From contig JAYKXP010000052.1 of assembly GCA_037176845.1 (NCBI GenBank), positions 310,001 to 374,000 on the forward strand: a stretch of 64,000 bases of DNA, written 5' to 3'. Made by a program: the position numbers and the translations under genes. Below the pieces are notes generated by a model, which saw only the letters and a program-made list of their open reading frames with translations, had not been told where the DNA came from and made no database searches. Origin of the DNA: Paramarasmius palmivorus. Taxonomy: Eukaryota; Basidiomycota; Agaricomycetes; Agaricales; Marasmiaceae. Below are positions 11,701 to 23,742 of this stretch, one piece after another. Each line of letters starts with the position of its first letter. The first letter of the stretch is position 1.

Positions 11701-14700
11701 CTCAATCCAACTATTTAAAATCGCTATCCGCCCCCACCAAAACACTCGTACCGTCTCTCCAGCGAGAGTCTTAATCTAACTCGCCTCGACCCCAATCCGT
11801 TTCGGACATCCCACAATAAAACTCCGAACATGTTGAACCTGCTGCTGCTGGTCGCTTTGCGCGTTATTCGCCTCAGAAGGATAGTGGATACCGCCGGCGG
11901 CTAGTGCTGCGAAGGGAATAAAGCTGTGGAAGGATATATGACTGGATGAAGGTATGTGGATATCCTCGAGATCGATGGGACATCGTTCATTGACACCAGG
12001 TGTTGTTTCGATACAGATGACACCAATGTCAGGGAACAGAAAGGGAGGCGACAAAAACGGAGGGTCTTTTGGGTAAGGTGGGAATGCATATACGTTAACG
12101 TTTGGCGCATGCTTTGGAAGATGGAGGTCAGAGGCTTTGTTGGGTGTAGATCTTACATCGTGCTCGTATCCTTTACCGTGCCTTTGTAGAGGAACCCAGC
12201 CACAGGGGGGTCGCCGTGTTGTAAGTGGAAAGAGATGCGTCTGCTCTTTTCCACAACAACCGTTCCGAGGGCATCATGTACGTAGTATCATCCTAGCCAT
12301 CTACCGATACTGATAGGTTTTCCGCAGACGTCTTGCTCGACGCGCACCTCTTGGAGAAGGTTCATCAATGCTATTTCAAACAAAACCAAATTCTCTGACG
12401 TCCGCTACTTCAATCGATTGTCCCGACCCCGCTGCGCTGGGCGTATCATCCGCATACCCAGGTTCTGTAATGCACAGAACACACTCCCTGTAAGGCGATG
12501 GAATCTATCTTCTGCAGAACACGCGTGAAAGACAAGTCTGGACTCCAGGTCTGTGCATCTCATAGGCCCGCCGCTGCGAAGGAAGAGATATGGCTGGGAT
12601 GCCTCAGATTCGGCCCCTTCAGGTGCTGACAGACGGAAAGCCCGTTGGCTCATCCTTTACTGCGTCGAGAGTGGGTTTCTTATCGATTTGGACGTGGTAA
12701 GCCTTTTGACGTGAGGTATCACGACTACGCTAACGTACGACAGTCAGCAGGGTTGAGCGGTGGAAAACAAGACCTGGCTTCAAAAAAAATGTCGGTTACT
12801 GTACAAAGAGGAATACACGATGAACGGAGGCATAGAAGTGGGGTGTTAGCTTCGTTTTCGATTTGAGGTGGTATCCACGCTCGGATAGCCTTGCATTATG
12901 CCTTGGTGTTCTATATACGCCAGCGTCGACCTGGATGTATGTCAATGACAGATATCAAGACATTTTGCGGGACATACCATAAGTGGAGGAGTTGGTCACA
13001 GATGATTCGCCCCTATATCTACAGTGTCGGTGTTCTGCGTCATACGATGCCGAAGCTGGTTATCGAGCACCAAGGTCGTCCAGCGGTGGAGGATGTCGAT
13101 ATATTGTTGGTTCGACTGTGCTTGACAGGTAGGCGCGATTACTTCGAGGCCAGATAAGAATCGTTGCATGTTCTCCGGCGAAGAGGAATCAGTATCAGAG
13201 CCACGAAAAACACGAATAACACGCACCATATATGTATGTGACTCGAAAAACAAACAATTATGTATGCCGACCTTCAGCATCGAGATCGGAACCTGTGGTA
13301 CAAATCCTAACCCCTCATTAAACCGAATACGTCTACGGTAGTTTTTATAAGAGGTATCCTGTCGAACAATAGTCAGAATACAAACGAGGAGTTTCACCGA
13401 TAAAGCCCAACTCACCAAGGCAGTAGTATTGAAGAGCTTGGTGGTGGTACTCGTCGAGCATGAACCGCGTCAAAAATAAGACTACGTCGGGTACGGTAAA
13501 GGTGACTTGGACTGTTCCCAGACCGAGGTTCTATATGCATCGACGCTGTAGTGAGTGCACCCGCAGAAACAATGCATAATAAGCAACAAGACGAAGACGA
13601 ATACAATGCAATGATGGCTCACCGACACCGATTAACCATCTCGCCACATCATCTAACTCGGGTATGAAACTCCGAAACGCCTAGCAACGAATCATGTAGT
13701 ATCTGTTTCCCATTGGTAGCTAAGAACTTGAATCATAGGCCCACCTGGGTATGTACAACGACCTTTCAGGATGCCCCATCAATCGTTCTCAGTTCTAGTT
13801 GCACATACGCCTTTATTGTACAGGCGAACGCAAACGTTCCACGATGCCTATCTCCGGCAAGATTCACTAATGTGTCTGTTGGCCCAAAGACATAGGTGTC
13901 TCGAGGGTAGGACCTACGCTAAGGGTAGAAGAACGTCAACAGGGAAAGGATTACAGCAAGAAAACGTTTCACACCTCCGTCTAGTTGTCTTTTCGCATCG
14001 GCGTTGTAGTAAAATTAGTCTCGGTGTGGATGTTGCAGTCGGAGGAAGTGCACACGAGAAGATGCTACTTGCTGGCCGAGCCTGAAAGGGAATAGAGTGA
14101 GCACATGCATACCATGTATTCTGAAGTGAATGAACAGTATACCATAAGCGTCGACACCAACCAGCTGCGGTTCAATTACTCCGACGGGTGCCAAACGAAG
14201 ATGTCGCACAAAGACTGCTTTGAACATTCGGACCTAGACTATCCGCCGTGCCATTAACCTGTTACACCTGGGCGATTTCTTCGTAAGCTACGTATAACCC
14301 GAATACCAGCTTCCGATGCTATCCTGAATCGCCTATTGCAGCCCAGCTCGACGCAGACAATGGCATTGACTGGCAAGGGGGTTATGACGTGTCTGCCGTC
14401 GTCAGACTAATCGGTACACGTCTAGAATGCGTCTTCTTGGGTGAAAACACATCGCCAGCAGTATAGCCTCAAGGATAAGGAGTATGAAGTCACTCAAGCT
14501 AAGAAGGAGAGGAGAAGGACCGGTATAGGGGAAGGGGTAGATGTAGGTGTCGGTGTAATCGTGGGTGTTCAACAGGATTGACTAGGCAGAGCAAAAAATT
14601 TGCTTGAGGTGCTGCTGCTGCTGTTGAAAAACCACAAGGGAGAGGCAGAATGGATGCCGGAAAAACAAAAAACCCAACGCAGAGGGAGTGATGCGCTCGG

Positions 14701-15648
14701 GATTGAACATGGCGGTGGAGGTGTGACTGAATGGGGATGGGATCTTATCTTGATGGTAGACGGCAAGAATAGTCTCTTTCAACGAATTACAAACCGAGAC
14801 TTGGTGACCGTCGTTTTAGACAATGGGGTCTGCCTGTCGCAGGGAATCGCAATTAGCAATGTGCACGTAGGATCTATACGGCAGATACACGCACCGTAGA
14901 CACACGATGTTCCATACAGCCAGCGCTGGAATGTATTCAAGAGGGGAAGCACCAGGTGTATTTTTCGTCGTTTCCAAGTCTTGACCGAACTCGTGAAAAG
15001 GGAGGTTTTGTGTCTAGACCCTTGGTACGGGATCTCTACAGACGCGGACTCATGCCACTCATCGAAGTCTCCTTCGGCTATGTGCGCTTGAGGGACACGT
15101 ATCGACTTCGGAACACCACGTCTCGACCAACGTGTGTAACGATGCTCGTCGGAGTAGGACATGAGCTGGTCTTGTACATCTATCGACAACCAGCATCAGC
15201 GTTGAACAGTCGGCAGTCGGTGGAACAGATAACATTCTCCTTTCTTCTCTTCGGGCCACGGTGCGACGTGAACAGTTTCCATATTCCGGATTTGGAGTCA
15301 CGAACAAGCCTAGCCGAAGAACAACCTGGTTCACTGTCTCCTGTGTGTCGAACGTTTTTTTCCAAGCTATGAGGCATGTCAGTGAACATCTATAACAACC
15401 TAAGAGCACTTATGTCCGGGAATAACAACGTAAGACCTGAATATATGATGTTGCGTTGATAGGGCCTTGTTAAAAGGCACATTGCTGGATGTGGTTACCA
15501 GGAAGAGATAAATATTATTGGCGCTCGACACGTCAAGGATTTTCTGTGACTCAAATGCAGTATCTATCTATCTATTTCTAGTGCAAATAGGGATGACAAA
15601 TACTGATGTTATGCAACGTCAACAACCTTGCCCCCGTTTCCGACCACT
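8757..15648. other. Gene-poor 6.9-kb stretch
   Basis: No gene could be supported. Open frames are at most about 140 codons, overlap on both strands and carry no motif I recognise. Minus-strand frames at 12996-13418 and 14779-15189 are the longest and could be exons of unrecognised or decayed genes. Short simple repeats occur (CTG run near 14611-14626, CTAT run near 15560). I saw no reverse transcriptase, integrase or transposase motif. Confidence 0.45.
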
Positions 15649-18164
15649 ATGGCGTCGACGTCCCGCAACACGAGTAACAACGTACCAAACGCGAGATCAA
15701 CGCCGCCAGATATAGTTCCTACCGAATCCATTATCGCGTCCAACCGGAACCTCTTCACCACTGATAGCAGCGAACTAGCGGCACAACCAGTGTACACCAC
15801 CACATTTCTTGAGAGCACCGCTCAAATAGGGCAAGAAGCAGCTAAGGACAGCGTGAACGCGGTCAAATATGAATTCCACGACAAAATGCTTGAGATAGAA
15901 GAGAAGCTACACAGGGCCGTGGCTTTTCCGGCCACAAATGCGGTACTCTGAACTTTTTTTTTCTGCCACGAATCCTCTTACTGATCACCTAAATAGCCGA
16001 GTTACGACGAGCTGTACGGGCTTTGGAGAGAATTCGCGAATGCCGACGACGACGCATGGGGGCACCTTTTTATGCTATTAGAGGCTAGTGACCAAAACCA
16101 AAATTCGCATACGTTGTCGACCAGGGAAATCGGCACATTCTTCAGCCTCTTCGACCATGTCATGGAGGGCCGCTGTTCGCAAGCAAGGTTGGAGAAGATG
16201 AACACCACCAGATATGTTCAACTATGGTTACTAGAAGTGCTGGAACGTTTGCAGAATACCCCACCTACTGGCCACGCTACCGAATTTTGCTAGTGAGTTC
16301 AAAATATTAAAATAGCTCCTCGGACCCGCAGCTGAGTCCTCCTTGATAGTGGGACACAATGGCAATTCCCTCTTCTCCTGAAGCGCAAACCACTCCCCGC
16401 CAATCCTCGCTCGGACACTAGACCCCTTGAACACAACGGATTCTGTCTTTATCATGTCAAAAGTGATATGCGTTTCGATTACGACGGATTCCCCCTTATC
16501 ATTTGCGAGATCGATTCCCACTGTCAGCAGACGGACGAACAGAGAATGATCATTCATGGAGTGTGCTTAGCCAAGCTAGCTTTCAGAAATGCTCTCAGAT
16601 CAGTAACACACGCTGTGCAGAAATCCCTCAAGGCGCCTAGGCGAAGTGATAAAGTGCAGAGAACAGCCTTAACCAAGGTTCAGGAGGATAGACTTCTCGA
16701 GGAGGCTGCAAAGAAAACACTGGTAGTAATGGGAATCTATTTCGATGCAAGAGGCACTGCCAGGAGATATCTGTTCTATCACGACGGCAAAGAGGTAATT
16801 CTCGCAGACACACGTATTCGACGCCACTGACCTCGTATCCAGACATATGTCAACGTCGACACTGCAATTGCGGCCAACAGTGCCCATGTTCACAACAAGA
16901 CTGGCTGGCCGCTATCCGAGTGCTATGACCTTTGCCAGATAAAGGATATATTTCGCCTTCTCGTCCAGCTCACCAATTACCGCAGCTACGTGAAGCAGGT
17001 GGCCGATGAAGACCTATTGCCGAAGGATTTCTGGGTGGCTGTAAAGCGCGGCCTCTGTTTCCAGAAAAAAGATTTTGGTGGAGTTTCATCTCAGGCACCA
17101 AAAAGCAAGAGACCTCGCACGGCGCCCGAGCAGCCCGATCTTGTGCCCTTTAATCCAAATCCCCAGCAGAATGTCACTCGTTGGTGTGATTGCCCCTATG
17201 CAGGTGACGATGATGAAGAGATGGGAGACGACGAATGTTCTATGTATTCAGAAGGCGACGCGGAGTCAGGGGAAACGCTCACACCGGTGGCAATTGAAAA
17301 CTTAGGCAGAGAGCTTTTCCCATTCATGAAACAATTGCGTACGAGGGGCATTGAAATGCTGCCGTTTTGTGATTATGTATGTGTCTCTTCGTCGCTGTGT
17401 GTCTGGACTGTGCTTAATCCTCGTTACAGAAACTTCCTGATCTCCCTCATATCGTCGCTGCGCGCCACGATACACTCGGCACTGTTGTGGTAGTCAAGCT
17501 CAGCAAATACAGTGAAGAAGCCGATATACACAAAGAATTATCATCATCGGAATTCATCGTTACCTTGTTGGATACGATTGACGTTTCGCCACACGGAACC
17601 CTTCTAGTCACCCCTCTGCACATCCCAGTATTGGACTTCGACCTTTCCCGATTCGGACCCGTGTCCGCGTTCATGATACACTTGTTATGCGGGGTATCTT
17701 TCATTCATCAGCACATGATTGCCCACTGCGACATCAGACCGGCTAATCTCGTCATCGTAAGCGGCAGTGCCCCTCGCCTTAAAATACTCGACTTCAGTCT
17801 GTCGATGCGCACGACCATGGATGCCCTGATGCGCGATTTCCAAGGAGTTACGGACTGGGTTGCTCCTGAGGTCAATGGCGTGGATTTATACAATCCTATC
17901 CTTGCAGACTTGTGGGCAACCGGACACGTCGTCGCATGTTTTAGCAACCATATCACATCTTCCCTTAAGTTGATTTCCCAGAAGTTGATGGCAGAGGTCC
18001 CCGTTATGCGTCTACGTCTTGCAGAGAACGGTCGACCCACTCAAATCATAAATTCACTTCTTCAGGAATCCTTGCCGATGGCACAGAAGTCACCTGCGGC
18101 CTCAACACCGCTGTTAACCACCCCACCTCAATCGGTTCATGCCCAGTCCTTGATATCCCCTTAA
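15649..18164 (+). CDS. Divergent protein kinase-like protein
   Basis: Supported exons are 15649-15942, 15997-about 16290, a middle exon ending at 16794, then 16843-17376 and 17430-18164; the join between the second and middle exons is not solved. The last exon is a kinase-like domain: V-V-V-V-K-L supplies the ATP-binding lysine, then a following Glu, the catalytic loop H-C-D-I-R-P-A-N-L, D-F-S in place of D-F-G, and an A-P-E-V segment ahead of A-D-L-W. No glycine-rich loop is visible. Such short kinases with H-x-D-x-x-P-x-N-L loops are frequent in basidiomycetes. Upstream lie a coiled-coil-prone segment, a domain with I-I-C-E-I-D, and an acidic linker. Activity is plausible but unproven. Confidence 0.7.
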
Positions 18165-19131
18165 GCTAAAGGCCTCGAATGTTGTTCTGGTATGATAGTT
18201 GAAGTGATGACGGACGGAGGCTGAGATTCATACTTATCATTGTAGCCTATTTTGCATACACATATAGTCGACGGCTCAATCGAACTAGTGAGACCTCAGG
18301 GTGTAGATGGATAGTTGGATGTTGTGCTCTCCAATAGAATGTCTTGCGGCGATTTGAATCGGGTGTTCTCCTCCGCGTATATCTGTGGACATCATCGGTT
18401 ATCTGTAAGAAAGAGAGCAAAAATGAAAATGCAAAGAGTTTTAATCCAGAATGGCGAACGATTTTGTTCTGGGTTTGCGCGAGAGAAAATCGCAGGTGTG
18501 GTTGAGTCGAGTGGTGATTTTGATTGCTACTCAGCCATTAGTCGGGTGCCAGACTCCCCCGCGGTATTGACATGTCACCACATCAGACCTTCATTGCATT
18601 CCTCCTTTTTGACCTAGGCAGACGCGCAAAATATGCCGACGTGTTGGCTACTGCGTCGGCTTCGTCAGAGCAGTAGGTCGAACTCGCAGAAACTTGGCTA
18701 CCGTTGGCACACCACATGTTCCACCAACTTCGCATTCACCGAGATGCTCGCTCTATCTCGACACAGAGATGCAGTCCGAAAAACCAAAGTGATAGTAAAC
18801 GGAGAAACCCATCCAAAGGACACGGTTCGGAAATAAATATTTACTGGTTCGCAATATACCTATGACAACGATATAGTCAGGTCACAGGCTAGAAAGAAGA
18901 CAGGTCTACCGAGGCAGCAGATCACATCTGCTATTCTTGGTCTACATGGACCACCAGGTGAATATGATATTGTAAACATTGTAAATAACGGAACGAAGCA
19001 GCTCGAAAGACAGCAGACGGAAAAGAAGGGACGGTAAACGCACGAATCTTCGACTGTACATGTATTTACCCAACAGATAGAACTACGTTTCGCTTCCTCC
19101 ATTTCGCAAAAGTCGAGAACAGCAAAACAAG
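18165..19131. other. Intergenic, kinase gene to nucleotidyltransferase-like pair
   Basis: These 967 bp lie between two convergent genes. The frames at 18315-18617 and 18860-19195 show no known motif, and the second runs into the last exon of the neighbouring gene out of frame. I see nothing further. Confidence 0.45.
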
Positions 19132-21028
19132 TCACACCGAACGCACCCTGACTGTAAGTCCTGCTAGATCCATGAAGGCCTTGCTGCAAGACCAAGCAGG
19201 TGTCTCCTTTACTATCGCAGTCAAGTGATCGGGGCTCACTAGAATTTCACACAAAGTAGTAACAAGCTTTCGTCTCTCGTCCACAGCAAAGGAGACACAA
19301 ATCTGGCGAACATTCCATTGAGGTCAACGACAACAGTCTCAAGGTAAACGAGCACTCACACGAACGTTGTCACAGAGACCACTGACGTCGATATCCTCAA
19401 GACAGGTAAGAATCAAGGCGACAACATGCCCCGTTGGATAGCGCAGGGGTTCCCGTCCCGCATAGATCGCTTCCAATTGAGCGAACCCACTCCTCAGCTG
19501 TACCATAGGCCAGCTGGACCGATGCTCATGTGCGAGCAAAGGATATAGAGCACGCAGATAACCAACTAAAACGGAATCCATTGTTGAAGGCGGAAGAACG
19601 GGCCTAAAAGCATAACACTCAGCTACATTATCGGACGCCGCGAAGACAGAACAAAAAAAAAAAGAAAACTGCGCAATCGAATCGCGAACCTATGCTCACC
19701 TATGTGAAATGCAATGATCGGCGGCAACGTAGCCCAGTAGCAGGTACGAAGGGTCCAACGAACGACATCTTCGAAAGGACGTTAGTATGCCTGCATAGCC
19801 ACTGAAAGTGTATGAGACGAACCTCGTTTTCCGAACTGAATCATCGGTCGCCGTTGCTAGCTCCACAGCGGCGGCCAACTTGGCGCTGGAGACAGGAGCC
19901 AGACCCGAATTACCCAATGGCAGACCACGCCTGGTTACAACTGACTTCTCACCCATGTTCGAGAAACAAGGATGGTGCCACACAGACATTTGGGCATTCC
20001 ATGCGACGGAATACGTTCTTCCCAGCATCTGATTAGCCATCCGGTCCTTCGACACCCAAGTAGAATCGTAACCGCAACTAAGCTGCCAAGAAGCGACTTT
20101 CAACGCCCAATAGAAACCAGCAGCCTTCCGAGGTCCTCCCATGAGAGGCAACTGAACCACCCAACAACGGGGATCTCCGACCCAACGAATAGCAGAGGAT
20201 ATCTCGGACCGCGGGCGAAGAAACTCTTGCGCTGAGATGACATCATAAGATTGCCACCCCCGAGCTTCGTACTTGTGTCTCGCCGCTTCTACAGTGCGGG
20301 TACCCTGTTTTAAATACAAGGCGCGACCGGATACGAATGACAAACGAGGATAAAAAGCAATGACTTCGGAGGCAGTAACGATGTTCATAACTAGCGCTGA
20401 TAAGAAACACGAGTCAACAATGCAAACAAAAGCAATAATACAACAAACACATAAACTCACTAGAATAAAAACCCAAAACAGCCTCAATGGGTTCGGTCTT
20501 GCATGCCACCACCTGGACCTTGACGTTCCCTTTGACAAAATTAAACACTCCTGCGAGAGGTGTAAACTCGTATCTATCCGCCACGGTACCGGTGTTAGGC
20601 GAGCACTTCAATGACTCCTCCCTGACCGCCGTTTCGAAGTCCGGATGTTGCTCGACGCTGATTTTGACTCCCCCAACGACAACAGTGGACATGGGAGCAT
20701 AGACGTACCCTGCATCCACTAAAAACCGACCAAAACGCAGGACATGGCCCAGTTTCGCAAAGATGTCCAAATCAGACGGAACAAAGGATGCCCTAGACAA
20801 GAACTTCACGACAGCCGATCCGGATACGAGGGATTCGGTACTGAGTTGAAGATTCCGAAATAATTCAATGGTTGACGCGTCGAAAAAAGGGCCATAAAGA
20901 CGATGAAGACTGAAGACCGTGCTTTCATAGGCGAGCTCAAGCTGTCGGTGCATCCGGTTCAAAGATTTCACTTTGGCCAGGCCGGCAGGCGACATAGCAT
21001 CGAACACAGCCGTCCCAGTAGCAAACAT
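19132..21028 (-). CDS. F-box/nucleotidyltransferase-like protein, copy 1
   Basis: Exons 20461-21028, 19700-20396, 19360-19603 and 19132-19302 join in frame to 559 residues; an upstream first exon is likely because the ATG at 21028 sits directly after an acceptor-like tract. The N-terminal helix (M-S-P-A-G-L-A-K-V) resembles the middle of an F-box. The core has S-G-S-A-V then P-S-D-L-D-I-F, the G-S and D-x-D motifs of the polymerase-beta nucleotidyltransferase fold. Where the third acidic residue is expected (K-V-Q-V-V-A) there is none. A conserved K-Y-E-x-R-G-W motif follows. The C-terminal exons match copies 2 and 3. It may be an SCF substrate adaptor with a modified or dead nucleotidyltransferase; I know of no assigned function. 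Confidence 0.7.
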
Positions 21029-21300
21029 CCTGCATAAAAAGTATGGTGTTAGGGTAAGTGACGACGAACAACGCGAGGAACACACAGTGTCGCCAACGAA
21101 TCCATGCGAGAAAGGAAGCCAACAATTTACATGGACATCTTCCGCAGGTTCTTTTATCTCCACCCCTTGCGCACGAGCACATGTACTCTGTCAATTAAAG
21201 TATGGCGAACCCGCCAGCCAAGATACGCTACCAACAACCGAGCAAGTAACGAGGTCATTACACTCTACGTACCTACTAACGTGACAGCACCACAGACGAA

Positions 21301-23742
21301 CTAGGAAGTGAGGGCTTCCACATGGACTTCGAGCTTACATGCGTCCCAGTCGCTGGCCCAGTCTCTCCAATCAACAGTATCCTGTGTAACAGTATCCAAA
21401 TGTTCGAAGGGTACACGAAACACGCATACCGATCGAAGAGCACGAGTGGCGCTTTCATAATGGAAGGTAATCTCGAACTGCTATGGCATAAGTTTCAAAA
21501 GCAACATATTAGAAGAAGCACCCACTTGGACCTCCTCCTCGTCCCAAAGGCCCGACCAAGCAACATCGTGAAGACATCGAAGAATCGCGGAAACGACGAA
21601 CGCGGAAGAAGATAGTGATTCCGATTCAGGAACGCACTCCTTGACCGACTCAAACGCCGTTCTCAACTTCTCCAGAACGGCACCCCGACGATGCTCGGAA
21701 ACCAAAAGGGGATACAACCCTCTGAGATAGTCGACAACAATTGCATCCAACGAATAAGGGGGAACGGCGGGTCTAAGCACTGAAGTTCAGCATTCGTAAA
21801 GAGATACAGGAACAAGGACATACAAATGTGTGCAGCCATAAAATCCACGGGTGTAAGACCAAACGTCTCGACTCTCACTTGAAACAGCGAGGTTAGGAAT
21901 CAGGGAACGTCAGAAACCAAGAAGGAAAGGGCGATAACGGTACGTACTGCGAGGACACACCGGAAGTACTGGATCCAGGGTCAGACCGATTGTCGCAGCC
22001 ATCGGGCGAATAAGGCACGACGTCAGATGCCAAAAATGCATCTAAACCTTCACTGCACATCACCACCGCTGCGAGAGCATCGGAGGGCAGTTCCACCATG
22101 TCCGAAGAGGACAGCGAACAAGATGTGGCACTACCAATGACACTATGCTGTGCGTCCGGAGTAGCCCCGTTCAACAAGTCGGTCCCCGTATTCTGCACCG
22201 ATCTCGAGTTGTCCAAAAACACCACTTGAGATTCAGGGTTCTCAAAACAAGGGTGATCTGTCACGGCACATTCGGCCGAAGAATGGACGAAATAGGTCCT
22301 GGCGAAATACTCCCTATCGAGCCTCGAAACGGACAGACCAACATAACTTGAATCCCAACAATAGATGTGCCAAGAAGTTACGCCAAGGAAGTCATATAAC
22401 CTGGAAGCATTGGGCATCCCACTTAAGGGGGGGAACCGTACCACCCAGCTATGCCCGTCACCAAACCAGCGAATTTTCGTGGATAATTCGGAGTCGGGCG
22501 CAAGGTACTGTTCCGCAGTAAGCATGCTCAAAGACGACCATCCCCTGGACTCGTACTTCGTACGAGCAGCGTCTACCGCCAATGTGTCACGTTTGAGATA
22601 GAGAGCGCGATTCTCGACGAAGGAAGTCCACGGATATAAGGAGACAACTTCGGTTGCAGTCGCGACGTTGAGAACCAATGCTAAGGGGACGATAAAGTAA
22701 GCACTCGCTATACAGAGAAAGAACGTGAAGCAGCCACAGGACGGAAAAAACGACAATACAACAGATAGAACTCACTGGAGTAAAAACCGAGAATCACAGC
22801 AATAGGTTCCTCAGATACAGCTATGATCTGGACTGTGGGTCCACCTTTCTTGCAAAAATTAAAGACCCCAACGATCCCTGTCCGTTCATACCGATCTGCG
22901 ACCGTGCCGGTATTAGGTCGCGCTTTCATAAACTCCTCCGAGAGTGCTTCTACGAAGGCAGAAGGCTGAGCCTCCGACCTACACTTCCTCCCAACGAAGA
23001 CAGTGGCGAGCGGAACAAAGGAATAGCCATGCTTCAATAGAAATTGACCCATAACCAACGCCCAATGCTGCCGGACGAAAACGTCCAAATCCGACGGAGA
23101 AAACCACGCGCCGGAAAGAAAGGCTACCACAGCAGAGCCAGACACCAGGGCACCGGTAGAAAGTTGCAGGCGTCGAAAGTCAGCGATTTCTTCCTTCCCA
23201 AAGAAAGAGCCGTATAGCTTGGTGATGGCAAAGTGAACTTCCTCGTAAAAGACCACCTCCTTGTGAACACCTCGCGACACCCTTTTCAATCTGGCCAACA
23301 TTTCCGGCGACAAGAACTGGAAGAAAACATGCTGAACGACCCGAACGCTACACACGACGTAAGCAACACCGAAATAATAGAAGCCAATACTCACAGAACA
23401 AGGAAGCGATCCATCAGTTGCCAATCTGCGAGCAGCGATGACAACCTTTATAGCACGGACAGTCAATAAAGCGAACAAGCACGACAACGGAACAAACACC
23501 TTAACTGACACCCATACCCGCTTGAACGTTAGACGGCATACTCCCTCTATGGCCAGAGGCAGAAGATCCGATAGAGGAGAAAAGGGTGAACAGTGTAGAG
23601 ACAACAGAAGTGAAAAGGAAGAACAAGAGAAGAGAAAAGGAAGAACAGGGCACGTGTAATGAAACGGCAGCGGGGCCGACGTCAGGTTTACGACACTCTC
23701 AGGCACCGCGATTTTTGATAGATTCAAGACAAGCTTACTCAT
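21301..23742 (-). CDS. F-box/nucleotidyltransferase-like protein, copy 2
   Basis: Exons 22776-23316, 21961-22680, 21526-21779, 21430-21480 and 21301-21381 join in frame to 548 residues plus an upstream exon ending at 23395, whose start is unclear (open to 23742). Tandem paralogue of copy 1, with the same intron positions. It begins with an F-box-like helix (F-L-S-P-E-M-L-A-R-L-K), then S-G-S-A-V and P-S-D-L-D-V-F. The third carboxylate is again missing (V-Q-I-I-A). K-Y-E-S-R-G-W is kept. Exon 2 ends in about 95 residues rich in Ser, Asp and Thr that copies 1 and 3 lack or have shorter. The ends of the two genes are only about 270 bp apart. Confidence 0.7.

Noticed and set aside
16231..16557. 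Minus-strand gene in the middle of the kinase gene
   Set aside because: The plus strand is open through most of this stretch and gives a continuous sequence leading into the middle exon, so the minus frame is more likely a shadow.
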